Assembly (NCBI GenBank): GCA_037957365.1
Contig: JARHVA010000002.1
Span: forward strand, 1,130,001-1,194,000
Source: Torreya grandis
Taxonomy: Eukaryota > Streptophyta > Pinopsida > Cupressales > Taxaceae
Direction of reading: 5' to 3'
DNA: 64,000 bases
Shown one piece after another: positions 1-11,799 of this stretch. A model generated the notes under the pieces. That model made no database searches and was not told the origin of the DNA. It saw only the letters and a program-made list of their open reading frames with translations. The translations under genes were made by a program, and so were the position numbers. Numbering within the stretch: the stretch's first letter is position 1; each line of letters begins with the position of its first letter.

Positions 1-2105
1 CATTAACCATCTGCTACAAGGTACTGGGCAAGGTGATCCCTTTGATTAAACATCTAGAGGTAAACTCTGCTAAGAGATAGCTAAAAAATTCTTCCATAAT
101 AACATAAAGAGATGGAGCAAGTAGGCATCCCTATTTGATAGAGTGTTGAAGTTCAGACCATTGAGAATGAGTTTTATTAATAGTGAGCCAAGCCCCAACA
201 TATTTGAGTGGCATTCAAATAGATCAAACAGATTGGGGGCCAAATCTAATAGCTTTGAGCATAGAAATAATAAAAAGCCACTAAATTTTATCATATGCTT
301 TCTCAAAATCAATCTTAATGAATAGAGATTTTTGGTTGGAGGCCCAAGTCTATTCCATGCCTTCCCAAACTACAATGATATTATCCAGGATGAAATAGTT
401 CTTGATGAACCCCTTATATTCACTTGTCTCAGCTTGAGAGCAAGAACTTTGGAAATGATCTTGTAAGAAACATTCAACAGGGTGATCGGCCTCCAATTGG
501 TGATTAGCTTAGGATTTCCTTCTTTGGGGATAAATTTAATATTTCTTTTATTGATAACAGGCCTAAGTGACCCCCTCTTCATGGCTTCAAGATAGACTTT
601 GTGATGACCTGGGCCAACAATATCCCAAAAGGTTTGGTAGAACTCACATGGGAAACCATCTACACCTGAGGCTTTATCAAAACCTATATAGAATCTAGCT
701 TCTTTAAGATCATTGATGTCGATAAGGTGGTCACAAGCCACATGTTAAGCCTAAAAGAGTTTGCACAGCATGACCAACAAACAATTGAGCAAGGCTTATT
801 CCCTAGCAAGAGAATTAGACTATAGTATAAACATATTCTTATAATGCACAACAAAATCTATTAAGATGTTTGGGAGTCTAGTAAGAGTTTATGACCCTAT
901 TTTTATGTTTTTAAACTTATCATAGGTTTTTCTAGCACATAAAAATACAAAAAATCTTTAGAAACTTTCTCACCAATCTTTAGCCAATGGAGTTGAGCTT
1001 TAATTTATGCCCCTCTTTCCTGGTAATTCTCCTCGAGCTTAAGCTTGTGTTTCCACATGGTAGTTTTAGCTTAGAGAGCAATACTGAAAGGGTTATTGCC
1101 TAGTTTCATAGAGTCTAGCACATACTCCTAGTATAAAGATTCATGCCCTCATTTATGAAAGAGTGTAGCTTGCTTCCCAAATGATACGAGGAAAGTGATG
1201 GAGTGAGTAATAGCATCATCCCACCACTCAATCCATCCTGCTTCATCAAGAGGTTGAGCTGCTAAATTCTATATTCTAATAATATAATCTCTCATTCTTT
1301 GGTGAGAAAGATGTGTTGTGTTAAGATAGAATTGAGAAGAATGTGGCCTAGCAGGCATAGAATTCCTATCCACCTAGAAAGAAATAGGTTGATGGTCTAA
1401 GAAAATCATGGTCTCATAAACCACCACTGGTAGGCCTGCTCTGTTGGGGATGTGGAAAAAATTATTATCTATCGTGAGAAATTGATCCAATCTAATTAAC
1501 ACTCAGTCATCTCGTTACTAAAAATTGGACCAAGTGAACCAAGTATGGTTCATTAACTTCTAGCCATGGTTAGGATCATACAAACCAAGCTTATTCCTCA
1601 TGTAAAACTAGGCTTCTCTCTCACATACACACCAACGCATGGGAGAGCAACCAGCCTTGTCCTATAAGGATTCTACCATATTGAAATTACCATAGAGTAC
1701 CCAATAAATATTGGGCAGGGAGTTATAAATCCACCACCAAAGCCTTGACCTGTCGATAACATCATTAGAGGCGTATATGTTGGGCGACCCCACAATGTAA
1801 TTATCAAGGTCAAAAGGGACCTAGAGCACCCTTTATGAGGGGTCAGTTCCCTAAGAAATGACATGTGATCCCAATTATGAAGAGAGAAGGGTGGCCACAC
1901 CACCTCTACCTACCTCATGGGAGGTGATAAAAGGCATAGTTGTGGTCCAAATGGTACAAAGAGCAAAAAACAATAAAAAGCTAGAAACTTTTACCTCCTA
2001 TAGGCAAAGCACATTCATCTTCTCAAAATGTTGACAACTATCCCCTACTATATATCTCCTAGTAGGTTCAGTAAGTCCACGTACATTCTAGAAGTAAACA
2101 AACAT
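1..2105 (-). pseudogene. LINE ORF2 relic: endonuclease and reverse transcriptase
   Basis: Relic of the L1 ORF2 polyprotein, which nicks target DNA and primes reverse transcription there. The minus-strand start is ATG 2105, then FVYF, a stop in place of Trp, and NVRGLTEPTRR, the usual NVRGL opening of plant L1 endonucleases. Endonuclease motifs follow: NIYAS near 1780, YWVLYGNFNMVES near 1705 (GDFN with Asp changed to Asn), TWFTWSNF near 1540 and LDHQPISFW near 1400. The RT begins about 740: DKASGVDGFPCEFYQTFWD, then IKFIPKEGNPKLITNWRP and LLNVSYKIISKVLALKLR (fingers). Below 350 there are degraded traces of the palm, with the family's RQGCPL motif reduced to SNRDAYLL near 130. The YADD/FADD motif would lie outside the window. 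Many stops and at least one frameshift make it inactive. Confidence 0.9.
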
Positions 2106-3446
2106 TTAACACTCATCAAGATACATCTCATCTCCTCCATCGGCCAAGGGTTTAAAGTGGTTCGCAAAAGACTGTAAAGTGCGAGCTACATCCCCTATAA
2201 AGAAAGTATGATGCTTTCCCTGAGTATAGTCCTCATGGCCAATAGGTGAAGGACTATGGGATCTCAAAATCAAAGCTTTCTTTTTTACCACAATGATCCC
2301 ATTCTCATTGATAAACACAAAATTCGTAGGGTTGCTAATGGAGATATGAGAGAGAAATGAAAAGCGGTTACTTGGGGTGTCTCCCTTATATGAAAGAAGA
2401 AGTGAACTCATATCTTGAGTGGTTCTAATGATAGGGGAAAGTTATTTTTTAGCAACGACTATTGTGGGTTGCTCTAAAGAAGAGGGGTTGATAGGCTGCA
2501 GGGCAGTGGCAGTGGCTAAATGTGTGACTGAGGGGTTTGAAGTACTCACTAGTTTTTAAATGGTTATTTTTGCCTTGGTAATATTCCTACTATTATTCTA
2601 AGATTTTTTATTGGTGACCACCATCCATCTGTCAGCCAAAGTGGCTGAAGACTTGGGCTAGGGGCTAGTTGAGTCAAATGCGCTTTATCAGAGAACTTTG
2701 GAGGGGAGACCATAAGAGGACACTCTCAAATCATATAGTCAAGGGACTGACACCAAAATCTAGTATTAGGTAAGTTAATATAATGAACCTTTTGGGTGAA
2801 TCTATTAAGCCATATTTGAATCTCAATGGAGTCTTTTAAGGCATTTGCTAGGTCAACCTCCATGCAGATTCTTGTTTATGGTTATGCCAAGAAAAACTTG
2901 GGTTGTTTATGATAGATAACCTTCCCAAGTGTAAGGGTTAGTTGGAAAATGAAACCCCAAATGAGAAGGGGCGACCAAGAAATTCCACCCATACTAGCAC
3001 TTTGAGCTTAGCTTGCTCAAAGACTTGAAAATCAGCTGCCCTTTATGAGAAGATAACTAGAGAGTTTCAAATGAACCATGGGCCATGGCTCAAAATTCTC
3101 TTGCAATGTTCAGTATCACTAAAGTGAAAAAGGAAAAAGCCCTGGGTAAGATTTTGAATACCCTCCAGTTTAACACTAGACTAGTGGTTGTGAAGCCACT
3201 ATTTGAGGAGGCTCTCAGGGAGGACTCTACCCACAAAATAAGCAATCAAAGAACATGAAGCAAGAAGGTTGCATGCCTTATCCAATTTAGGAGCAGCTAT
3301 AATAACATCAGGAGAGGAAAAGGAGGGAGGGTTTCATTACCTCATTGTAAACTTTTGGGATGAATTTCCTCTCTCATTTGGGCACCATGGCTCAATCCTC
3401 CAGCCACTCTGGCATCAACAAAAGAAGACGGGAAGTGTGAGGCCAT
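2106..3446 (-). pseudogene. LINE ORF1 relic (DUF4283 domain plus zinc knuckle)
   Basis: Relic of the LINE nucleic-acid-binding ORF1 protein. The chosen start is the minus-strand ATG at 3446 (MASHFPSSF). About 3200-2940 resembles the DUF4283 domain: a block ending SHGPWFI, like the family's GPWMV motif, then a WVEFLGRPFSFGVSF stretch like its WVRLPGLPL motif. Near 2750-2700 the frame reads WCQSLDYMI, a stop, then ECPLMV, matching a zinc knuckle in which the second Cys, the Gly and the His are lost. The last open stretch (2411-2106) ends LDEC and a TAA that lies directly against the ATG of ORF2 at 2105. Several in-frame stops interrupt it. In intact plant L1 elements this protein binds RNA and accompanies ORF2 in the RNP. 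The domain calls come from motif reading, not a profile search. Confidence 0.75.
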
Positions 3447-3600
3447 AAATAAAGGCCATCACCCAAAGGGTGGAAAAGCCAGGTCACCTCAATATTTAAT
3501 GCAGAGTATCTTGTCTAAATCCTAAAAGATCGATAGTATGACCCCTGAACAAGGCAAGGTATGCAAAGTAACGAAATCGTACCAAAACCCTAGCAAAACT

Positions 3601-5450
3601 TATTTAAGAAACAATTGTCTACTCTTTTATCAATCAAATAAATTTTATTATGTAATCTCATAAAAAAATATTATATTATATTTACCCTAATTAATATAAT
3701 ATATTTAATTTGAACTTTAAATACATAACCCAAAAAGCAAAATAAAAACTCAAACTCTAGACTTTAGCCCTTCACCCTTTACCAAAAATAAAATAAATAA
3801 ATAAATAAATAACAACAAATTTTGTTAGTTATTTTTTTTGAATAAGTATAAAGGACACCCAAGTTATATACAATTGTCGTTGTGGATGGGTTGATTTAAA
3901 TTCATTTATTCTCTCTAACAATTTTTTCAGTTGTATTTGATTTACTTGCAAACGAGATTTGATAAATATGTCATAAAAAGAAATGAAATGGACTTTTCTA
4001 TTAAACTGTGCCATGAATTAAAAAGATATGTGGTGTAAATTTAAATGGTTATTTAATATGTAGTTGATTAAGCGTTTTGGATTTTTCTCGTATAAGTTTT
4101 GAGGTCGATTCTTGTGATTTGGGTTTAAAAGGTTGGCTGGTGCGTGCGGGTCTCATCGGTAGCCTCCAAAGGATTAGTTTCATCTCCACTCACCCCAATA
4201 AAAATCGTTGGGTGAAATCACAGTGTCCCAATTGAGATCGAGGATATCTCTGAGTCAAAAAAAATGTGTTGTTTTAATATAAATGAATTTAAATGATATG
4301 AATGTAAGAAAAAAATTGCTTAAAAAATATAATAAATTAAATAAAAATTAGTTGTAAATATTTTTTTAAGTATTTGGTTTCATATTTTAATGAGGACTTA
4401 TATTTATAATGATTTAGGATTAAAATTTAAATTCAAATATTTATTAATAATATTGTGTATAATTATTATTTTTAATAAAAATTGAAAGATTTTTTTTTTT
4501 CAAAATTTAAATGTGCTTAATTTAAATAAAATTCTCTTAATTAAAAATAATTATTTAATTATAAAATTTAAGTATGTTTTATATTTGTTTATGTATATTT
4601 ATTTTGGTTTAAAGAAATAATATTGATATTTTAGTTAAGTTTCAAAATCTAAAAGTTCATTTTTTTAAAGATAATTTTTACTTATTATGACAAGATTATT
4701 ATATAGTTTTAAAAACTCTTTTTAAAGAATTATTCTAAATTAATTAAAGATCTTGTGGAACCCTTGTATAAGAATAGTGTTTAAGAAATCAATTCTCTTG
4801 GAGGGTCCCTTACATCAATGAAAAGGGGAGATCCATTTGAATAAGGATTAAAAATTATGTGACAAACATATAATAGAATATTGATTAGAGAAGAAACAAT
4901 AGTCAACAAAAATATTGACTGGAGAAGATATAATAATCCTGGAAAACCAAACATATTATTTACATTGAGAAGAAAAAGCTACATACTATTAAAAAAAAAT
5001 TATTATCAAAAGTACAAGATAGAAAATTTATAAAAATAAAATGTCACATAAATAATTTGAATAACTATAAAATAACTAAAAAATTAAAATTAAAAATAAC
5101 TTTCAATTAAAAAATGTGTCAAAATAAGAGTTACAATAATTATTTTAATAATAAAATAAATAATTTTAATTATATCTTTAAACATAAGTGAAGAATTTTT
5201 ATCAACTAAAATTAAAAAATAGATTTTATTATAATAATTAATGATTAAAATTTATTATAATTTTTTTTTTAAAAATCATAATTAATAAAATTATTTTTTT
5301 AATTATTTAATAATTACTTTTAATTAATAATTTAATTAGAAGTGTTTAATGTGGAGTACTCACAAAGCTGAATTACCAATCTTATTAATATTTAATTTAA
5401 TTAGGAGTGTTCAACGATTGAGAATATTGCGTTGTTGTGTGACAAACACT
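3601..5450. repeat. AT-rich repeat, copy C (holds an empty site for the large nest)
   Basis: About 1.85 kb of AT-rich DNA without a gene. Its parts reappear in order elsewhere. 3640-3760 matches 6365-6480 and 7225-7340. 3920-4055 matches 7590-7760. 4500-4690 matches 7920-8100. 4690-5300 matches 51984-52625. So copy C runs straight through the point where copy B is split by the 43.9-kb nest, and serves as a paralogous unoccupied site. It carries its own insertion, the SINE candidate at 4058-4270. Simple AAAT repeats lie at 3786-3812. Confidence 0.65.
4058..4270 (+). mobile_element. Candidate tRNA-derived SINE
   Basis: A block of about 210 bp, richer in G+C than its surroundings, inside repeat copy C and missing at the matching place in copy B (around 7755-7790). 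Near the left end TAGTTGATTAAG (about 4063) resembles a Pol III box A. About 45 nt later GGTCGATTCTT (4102-4112) resembles box B (GGTTCGANTCC with one base lost). The right end is a short A tract (AAAAAAAATG, about 4258). These are the features of a plant tRNA-derived SINE. I could not define a clean TSD. It could instead be an unrelated GC-richer insertion. Confidence 0.45.
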
Positions 5451-6640
5451 TAGCATCTCTACAATGTATAGATATAAAAACTATGATCTCTTTATTTTCC
5501 CACCGTAAATTTCACACCGTTTCGACGAGCCATGATTGAAAATATAAACTATGATCTCTTTTCCACCTCTTTTTGGTCCCAGCTTTAAGGATACAAACAG
5601 TCAATTTCAAAGTTTAATCCTCTTCAAAACAAATTAATAAAATTTAGGAAATACTTTCCATTTGAAATTTTATTAAATATATTTTTAAATAAAAAATAAA
5701 TCATTTTAATTAGATACGAATGAAAGTTTGGAATGATGATGATGATGTATTTAATTGATTTCAAAAATATTATAAGTGGTGATGAGTTGTAATATAATAA
5801 ATATATTTACTTTTAATTTTAGAGTTGTAATATATTATAATATGATGATTGTGTTTATTTTTTATTTTAAATTTAAATTTTATATTTATTTGAGAATTAT
5901 ATATTATATTAAACTTTATTAAAAATATAATTTTATGAGTCAAATTTAAATTCGATTAAAAAAATTATACTATATCAATTATTATTAAAATTAACATGTA
6001 TATTTTACATAAATTTATGTAAAAGAAGTAGAGAGATATTATTCTCAAAGTAGCGTTATTATACATATGTTACAAATTTAATTTTAATATAAATATTTTT
6101 AAAATGATATTTCTTAATATATTTTACATACTAAAAACATTTTATTATTTTAAATATCACCCAAAAAAAAAAAAAAATTAAATGTCACAATCTAAATTTA
6201 ATGTGTATTTACATTTAAATTGTATATGAAAAGATAAACTTTTGATTAAAATTAAGAAAAATTTGAAAAAAAAATAAAAAATAAAAAATTATTTAAACTT
6301 GTTAAGATTATTTTTAAGATTCAAAAATAAATATAAAAAGGTAATATTTTTATATTTATATCTTATTTTGGTTGGGTAAATTTAATTATATAATCTCATG
6401 ACAAAAACATCATGTTATATACATAATATTTAATATAATATATTTAAATTGAATTTGAATACACATAAAACTGTTTTCACTTTAAATTTTGGTCCTTTAC
6501 TTATTTGATATATATAAATAATTTTTAAAAATATTTAAAATAAAAGTTTTGTAAACTTAATTCCCACCATTTAATTAAATATAAAACTTTGACTAAATAA
6601 AATAGATATGCAACTTGGATTCATTTGTATAGTTTTCCTC
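5451..6640. repeat. AT-rich repeat, copy A
   Basis: From about 5530 this is a direct copy of the sequence from about 6890. Shared blocks include GAAAATATAAACTATGATCT at 5540 against GAAAATATAAACCATGATCT at 6908, the stretch 6020-6110 against 6975-7065, the stretch 6345-6480 against 7205-7340, and CTTAATTCCCACCATTTAAT at 6557 against 7441. Copy A has about 400 bp (5600-6015) missing from the copy at 6890. There is no coding sequence. Confidence 0.6.
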
Positions 6641-6890
6641 TTTTGAACCCATTGCAGACTATTGCTATCACAATCTCAAAACTGCCACCCTATTTTGTTC
6701 CCATGTTTTATTCTCTTGCTCTGTTGTTCCCTTTTCTATAAACTGTTGCTCCTCTTTTTGCTCACACATTCTCTTATTTTTGACGACTGCAGCATTAAAT
6801 TAATCCCTTCTACATTCTTTTTGTCTCTCTAACTTCTCTCTTGCTCTATAGGTTCGCCCCCCCCCCCGAAAAAAAAAAGTCAAAACGGGA
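6641..6890. other. Pyrimidine-rich spacer, no gene seen
   Basis: Between two repeat copies lies about 250 bp rich in C and T on the plus strand (many CTCTT and TTCTC steps) with a TATAAA at 6737, ending in a run of about ten C followed by about ten A at 6856-6878. It has no counterpart elsewhere in the window. No open frame follows, so I do not call it a promoter. Confidence 0.3.
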
Positions 6891-8101
6891 TCCAAAAAAT
6901 TAAATTTGAAAATATAAACCATGATCTGTTTTCCAACTTTTTTTTTTTTTTCCGGGTTTTAAGATACAAAAGACTAGAGAAATATCATTCCTAAAACAGT
7001 GTTATTTTACATATGTCACAAATTTAATTTTAATATAAATATTATAAGAATGATATTCTTTAATAAAAAGGTGTCTCAATGTAAATTTAATGTGTATTTA
7101 CATTTAAAATGTATTAAAAAAAAAAAATTAATTAAAATTGAATATATATAAAATTGTTTTAAGATTATTCTTAAAGTTAAAAAATAAATATAAAAAAGAT
7201 AATATTTTTATATTTATATCTTATTTTGGTTGAATAAATTTAATTATATAATCTCATAACAAAAACATTATATTATATTCATAATACTTAATATAATATA
7301 TTTATATTAAATTTAAATGCACATAAAACTGTTTTCACCTGACCTTTCACACATACACACACACACACACACACATACACATATATATAAATTATTAATT
7401 ATTTTTTCAAAATATTTAAAATAGAATAGAAGTTTTGTATACTTAATTCCCACCATTTAATTAAATATAAAACTTTGACCAAATAAAATAAATATACAAC
7501 TTGGATTCGTTTGTACCGTTTTCAATATTAAAAAATAGATTGATTTGAGATTTAACTAAATAAAAAATGTTTCGTTTAATTTTTCCACAAAATTTTTCAG
7601 TTGTTTGTGATTTACTTACAAATAAAATTCAACCATATTTATAATGTAAATAAAGACACTTACCCAAACTAATTAGCAATAAAAATATATGAAAAGGACT
7701 TGTCTCTAAAAACGTGGCATGGATTAAAATGATATGCCTTCTGAATTTAAGTGGAAATATTAAATAAAAGACACTTGTATCTTATAATGCCATATAGATT
7801 TTAAAAGAGACGTGTAGCTTAAAATGTGACTTCCATTTAAATTATATGCAATCTAAGTTTAAATTTAAATGGATTTAAGAAGAATTGGAAGAAAAGTTTA
7901 TTTCAAAGGTTATCATACAATTTAAATAGAGCGTTGTTGATTGAAAATGATAATTTAATTGTAATTTTATATCTATTTTATATATCTGTTTATGAATGAA
8001 TATTTTGGTTCAAAGTTAATAATAGTGATATTTTAATTGATTTTTAGAATTTAAAGTTTATTAATTTTAAAGATAATTTTTACTTTATTTTTAATGTTAT
8101 A
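6891..8101. repeat. AT-rich repeat, copy B, left half
   Basis: Direct copy of A (6975-7522) and then of C (7590-8100 against 3920-4700). Homology to C breaks at 8101, where the first LTR of the nest starts, and resumes at 51984 on the other side. A short (CA)n tract lies at 7347-7376. The sequence just before the LTR (8097-8101, TTATA) is the left TSD. No gene. Confidence 0.65.
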
Positions 8102-8506
8102 TGTCAAAATAAATTAATATATGATCTTTTGGTAGAGTGAGCACATAAGAATTTTGCAACAATAATGACCTTACTTGTATTTAGAAATATGTAAGAAGAG
8201 GATGTGCAATAATTCCTTGATGTATTACATTGTCTTGCTTATCAATTATTTGCTTTATTACAATAGCTTCATGAAGAGGAATATAAAGAAGTAGGGGGAG
8301 TTAGCTCACAGGAGAATTCACTATAGGACGGAGTGTAACTTACTATGGAACTCATAAGAGAACTCACAATGGTACTCAGTTGAACTCCAGGTGGAACTTA
8401 CCCTCTCAACCACTTAACCTCTTATCACACCTAAGTAAGTTAAAGCTATATGTGTAGGGATTATTCATTTAATAAGTAATAGAATAATAAATATCCTACA
8501 CCAACA
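8102..8506 (-). repeat. 3' LTR of the level-1 element
   Basis: About 405 bp. On the minus strand it starts TGTTGGTGTAGG and ends TTGACA, so the TG...CA termini are intact. It aligns along its whole length with 51576-51983, for example GTAGAGTGAGCACATAAGAA and TGGTACTCAGTTGAACTC in both. Its inner side (8507-8522) reads ATGCTTAATGGGGG on the minus strand, a polypurine tract. Confidence 0.85.
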
Positions 8507-9926
8507 CCCCCATTAAGCATAGTTTAGGGGGGGTAAAAAAGAAAAGATGGGTCCTGGCAACAAGAATTGAAGAGGTACCCACATATAATGCAACTCTCAA
8601 TAAGTGGAGTAAAAGGAGAAAACCCAGTGGGAAAAAAATACCCTCTCAAAAAAAAAGACAAAGAAAAGAAGGTAAGAGAAGAAAACCCCAGACCAACCCC
8701 TGCCACCCTTTCCCCGCGCCCGCCCCCCATAAGTATAGCTTAGGTGGGTTGTAAAATTGGGTCTCAGTAATGAGGTTTGATGAGGTACCCAAATACATAG
8801 CAATGATCCTAGTATCCTACAAAATATGAAGGATGTGTGCGTCCACAAAGAAGAGAGAGAAGGTATGCACAAAATGTCGCATGGAAAATGTTGTAGTCCC
8901 TCTGCAACAAAGATTGTCTCTTCCTTTCAAAAGAAATAAACTATGAGTTATCAAACTATTGATTTCTCACTCAAGTGGAACGTAGATAGGAATCATGATG
9001 TAGATCTCTAGAAAATGCTTAAATGTCTCCATTTTAATGCTCAAATGTGCTAAAGTCTAATTAGATATCACATGACTAATTGTAGAAGATGGAAATGAAG
9101 AAACATGAAATGAAGGGTAGAGAACATCCAGAGAAGAAAATAGACATAGAACATTCGTTGAAAGAATGTCCATGGGAAGAGGAGAGAAAGGTTCAACAAC
9201 TATCAAAAATGTAGACTGTTCTATAAATGAAGCACTCAAATCTACAAGATAAATGTCTACAAGAATATATGAGTCATCAATACTCTCAATGTATATACTC
9301 TTGTCAAAATTAGTATAATCCTTTGAAATGCAAGTCTGTGAAGGCTCTAGAATAGCAATAATCTACACATAAATAAATGTAGAATCTATAATGAGATAAC
9401 TAAGGTCTGGGAAAATTGCACCCTGTAGTGTGGGCTCAAAGAAAGAAGAACATTGTCCATCATAGATATATCATCAAAAGAAATAAAATCATGAGTAGAG
9501 ATTACAATAATCTCAGAAGAGACAATAGGAAGACAAAGAGGAAGTGTGATGTAGGTCATAGTAGGATCTATGAAAAGAGATTGTAGGATGCTCCAAATAG
9601 TGTAGGGACACCCTATATATTCTACATGGAAATGAATATCTATGGAAACATGTAATAGGGTAGAAAAAGCTTTGTTACAAGTATGAACCCACTTATCAAA
9701 CCAAATAGGATCAGTAGGTGCAAGAATCTATCTATATAGGAATGGAATATGATTCTTGTGTGTGAGAAAGTATTCTATATAAGCACAACACAAAGTATAA
9801 TTGGTCTTTTCGAGAAGAACCACTAGTGTAGAATCAACCTTCCTCTTATGGAGTCTCTTAAATGGAGTCATCATGACTAAGAGAAAACACCAAAGAAGTG
9901 CAAGATAACACAAGATAATCTATAAT
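8507..9926 (-). other. Level-1 element, 3' internal remnant
   Basis: Sequence between the PPT and the level-2 insertion. No gag or pol motif is visible on the minus strand. A stretch just inside the LTR (8514-8590) is loosely duplicated at 8726-8795: both hold a version of CATAGTTTAGG and GAGGTACCCA. Between them is a purine-rich then very GC-rich tract (about 8700-8728, with CCCCGCGCCCGCCCCCC) that stands out in this AT-rich window. Short open frames here (for example minus 9913-9728) have no recognisable product. Confidence 0.5.
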
Positions 9927-10414
9927 TGTAATAACCCTGTTAGGTTAGACATAGAATTACATGATTTTTTTTGTTAAACACATATACTAATAATAGATTA
10001 CACCATGAAAATATATAGAAACCAAAATAAATACTCAAATCATGATAATAGAAAAAGCATAATACATAACATATAACTGATCTCTAACATCAAAAGTATG
10101 CATCATAATGTGAACATAGAAAGTAATCACATTAACTCAACCACAACTAATACAAGTATATAGCCACCACTATCAATGTACAATAATAAGTAATCACAAC
10201 TCGTCATGACAATATTCAATGATAAGTATAATATAATACAATGTTAATATATATGGCTCTCGTAAAACATAGTCCCTGAACTTAAGTATATGTGGCAATC
10301 TCAAGTGTTGTCTCGATAAGTAATATTGCTATGGGGAGGGTGAGCATCATTTGAGCACTTTTCCACACCAAACACAAAGCAACAATCCTCCACACTAATC
10401 CCATCAAGAAATGG

Positions 10415-10964
10415 TGTTCGATCAAATCTGGGAGGAATTAAATTAGAGAAAAATGTTCAATGTAAAGTATGTTTTATTTTTGTACATATGCAAACTATAA
10501 AAGCTTACGGAAGAAGTGTTAGAAAGTAATTAGTGAAATTAGATTTACACTCCACATAATTAAATATTAATTGGTGGAGAGTTTTTTGGTGATTTATTAA
10601 TAAATAGGTGATTTGTTGAAACAAATCACGTAGCATTATTGTGTGAGAGATTGTATGTGTGAGGAAATATAAGTTGTTAGAACAACCTATCTAAATTAGT
10701 GTTTGGAAGGTTACTAGTTGAACTACCACCTAAATAATAAGGGATGTAAAATAATATATATTATAATGTCTTACATTAATAAAATTATGTTATTGAGATT
10801 GATTGAAATATTTTGTGCTTTGCACATTGACCATTTATGGGGTAAAACCCATCAAGAAGAAAAAGTTGGTTAAAAAACCAACTAATAGGAAAATAACTCG
10901 TACAACTAAAAATGAACAAACTATTAATCAAACTAATACTTTAGATCATTAGCTGATCTCAACA
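10415..10964 (-). repeat. 3' LTR of the gag-only Copia element
   Basis: Plus-strand ends TGTTCGATC and CTCAACA. Matches 13829-14035 except for the 338-bp solo LTR inside it (10517-10854). Confidence 0.85.
10517..10854. mobile_element. Solo LTR nested inside an LTR
   Basis: 338 bp beginning TGTTAGAAAG and ending AAACCCATCA, flanked by a perfect 5-bp TSD AGAAG (10512-10516 and 10855-10859). The partner LTR at about 13921 has the uninterrupted sequence GCAGAAGAAGAATAAGTTGG. TG...CA ends, a perfect TSD and no internal region indicate a solo LTR left by recombination; a very small non-autonomous element is the alternative. This is the deepest level of the nest. Confidence 0.8.
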
Positions 10965-11799
10965 AACTCCCCCTTGATCCAAATGGGTATAGATGAATGA
11001 AATAGAGCAATGAATCTGAAGTCATCAAAGGATCTCTGTCGTAACTACAAGTGATGTACTGTACCTCTGGCACTGACCAAAAATTGATGTCACTCCATAA
11101 AGAACCCTATCCTATGAGTTGTGGCATAAAATACTAATGAACATGATCCAAGCATGCTCATCCCATATGATCATCATATCATATTGTAGTAGAACCTGAT
11201 CAAAGCTTGTCCAACTATATTGATCCACATAAGGCTCACATAGGAACACGTCCAAGTGAAAAATCCCATACTATCTATGGCACATCTCCTTGATGTCTAA
11301 CAAATGCTGATGACTTTTACTAAACACTAAAGGTGTTAGAAACCCATATCAACTCATGCTATCACTGAAAACTAATCAAAGACCAATAAATGCAATATAT
11401 TCTCCCCTATCAGGAAAGAGGTGAGAATTTGTGTACTAAGAGAATCAAAATCAACTAGCACTGCCTACTACATGTCATGAAAAGCAAATGAGAGAAAGTT
11501 AAAATTAAAAAAATTGAAAGACGTAAACTACTATTACCAAATTTGTTATTCAAGCATGATTTCAAACTATTATTTAATCGCTAACTAGAGAAGGGAATAG
11601 TCCTCCAGACTCCAATTGATCCCCCAACCTCTAATCACTAATCACTTAAAATATGTGTCAGGTCTATCAAAACCATAGATCTTAGCCATAAGGGGCATCT
11701 CCTGATCAAATGAAGCATTACAATACCCTGAATAACTAAAATAACCAAAAGATCTACTACTATAATGACTCATATAAAGTATGTCATCTTTATTTTTAC

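Larger units (their letters stand above)
1..3600 (-). mobile_element. L1-type LINE, decayed, 3' end outside the window
   Basis: A non-LTR retrotransposon read from right to left. On the minus strand the order is ORF1 (DUF4283-like domain, then a CCHC-like knuckle), then ORF2 (endonuclease, then reverse transcriptase), the normal order for plant L1 elements. The RT is cut by the window edge before its catalytic FADD motif, so the poly-A tail and 3' TSD are not visible. The 5' boundary near 3600 is approximate: recognisable coding starts at 3446, and from about 3610 the sequence belongs to a different AT-rich repeat. The copy is full of in-frame stops and cannot be active. Confidence 0.9.

Noticed and set aside
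8524..8872. Two overlapping minus-strand open frames in the level-1 element
   Set aside because: Phe/Ser-rich products of a pyrimidine-rich tract with a GC-rich island; no gag or pol motif.
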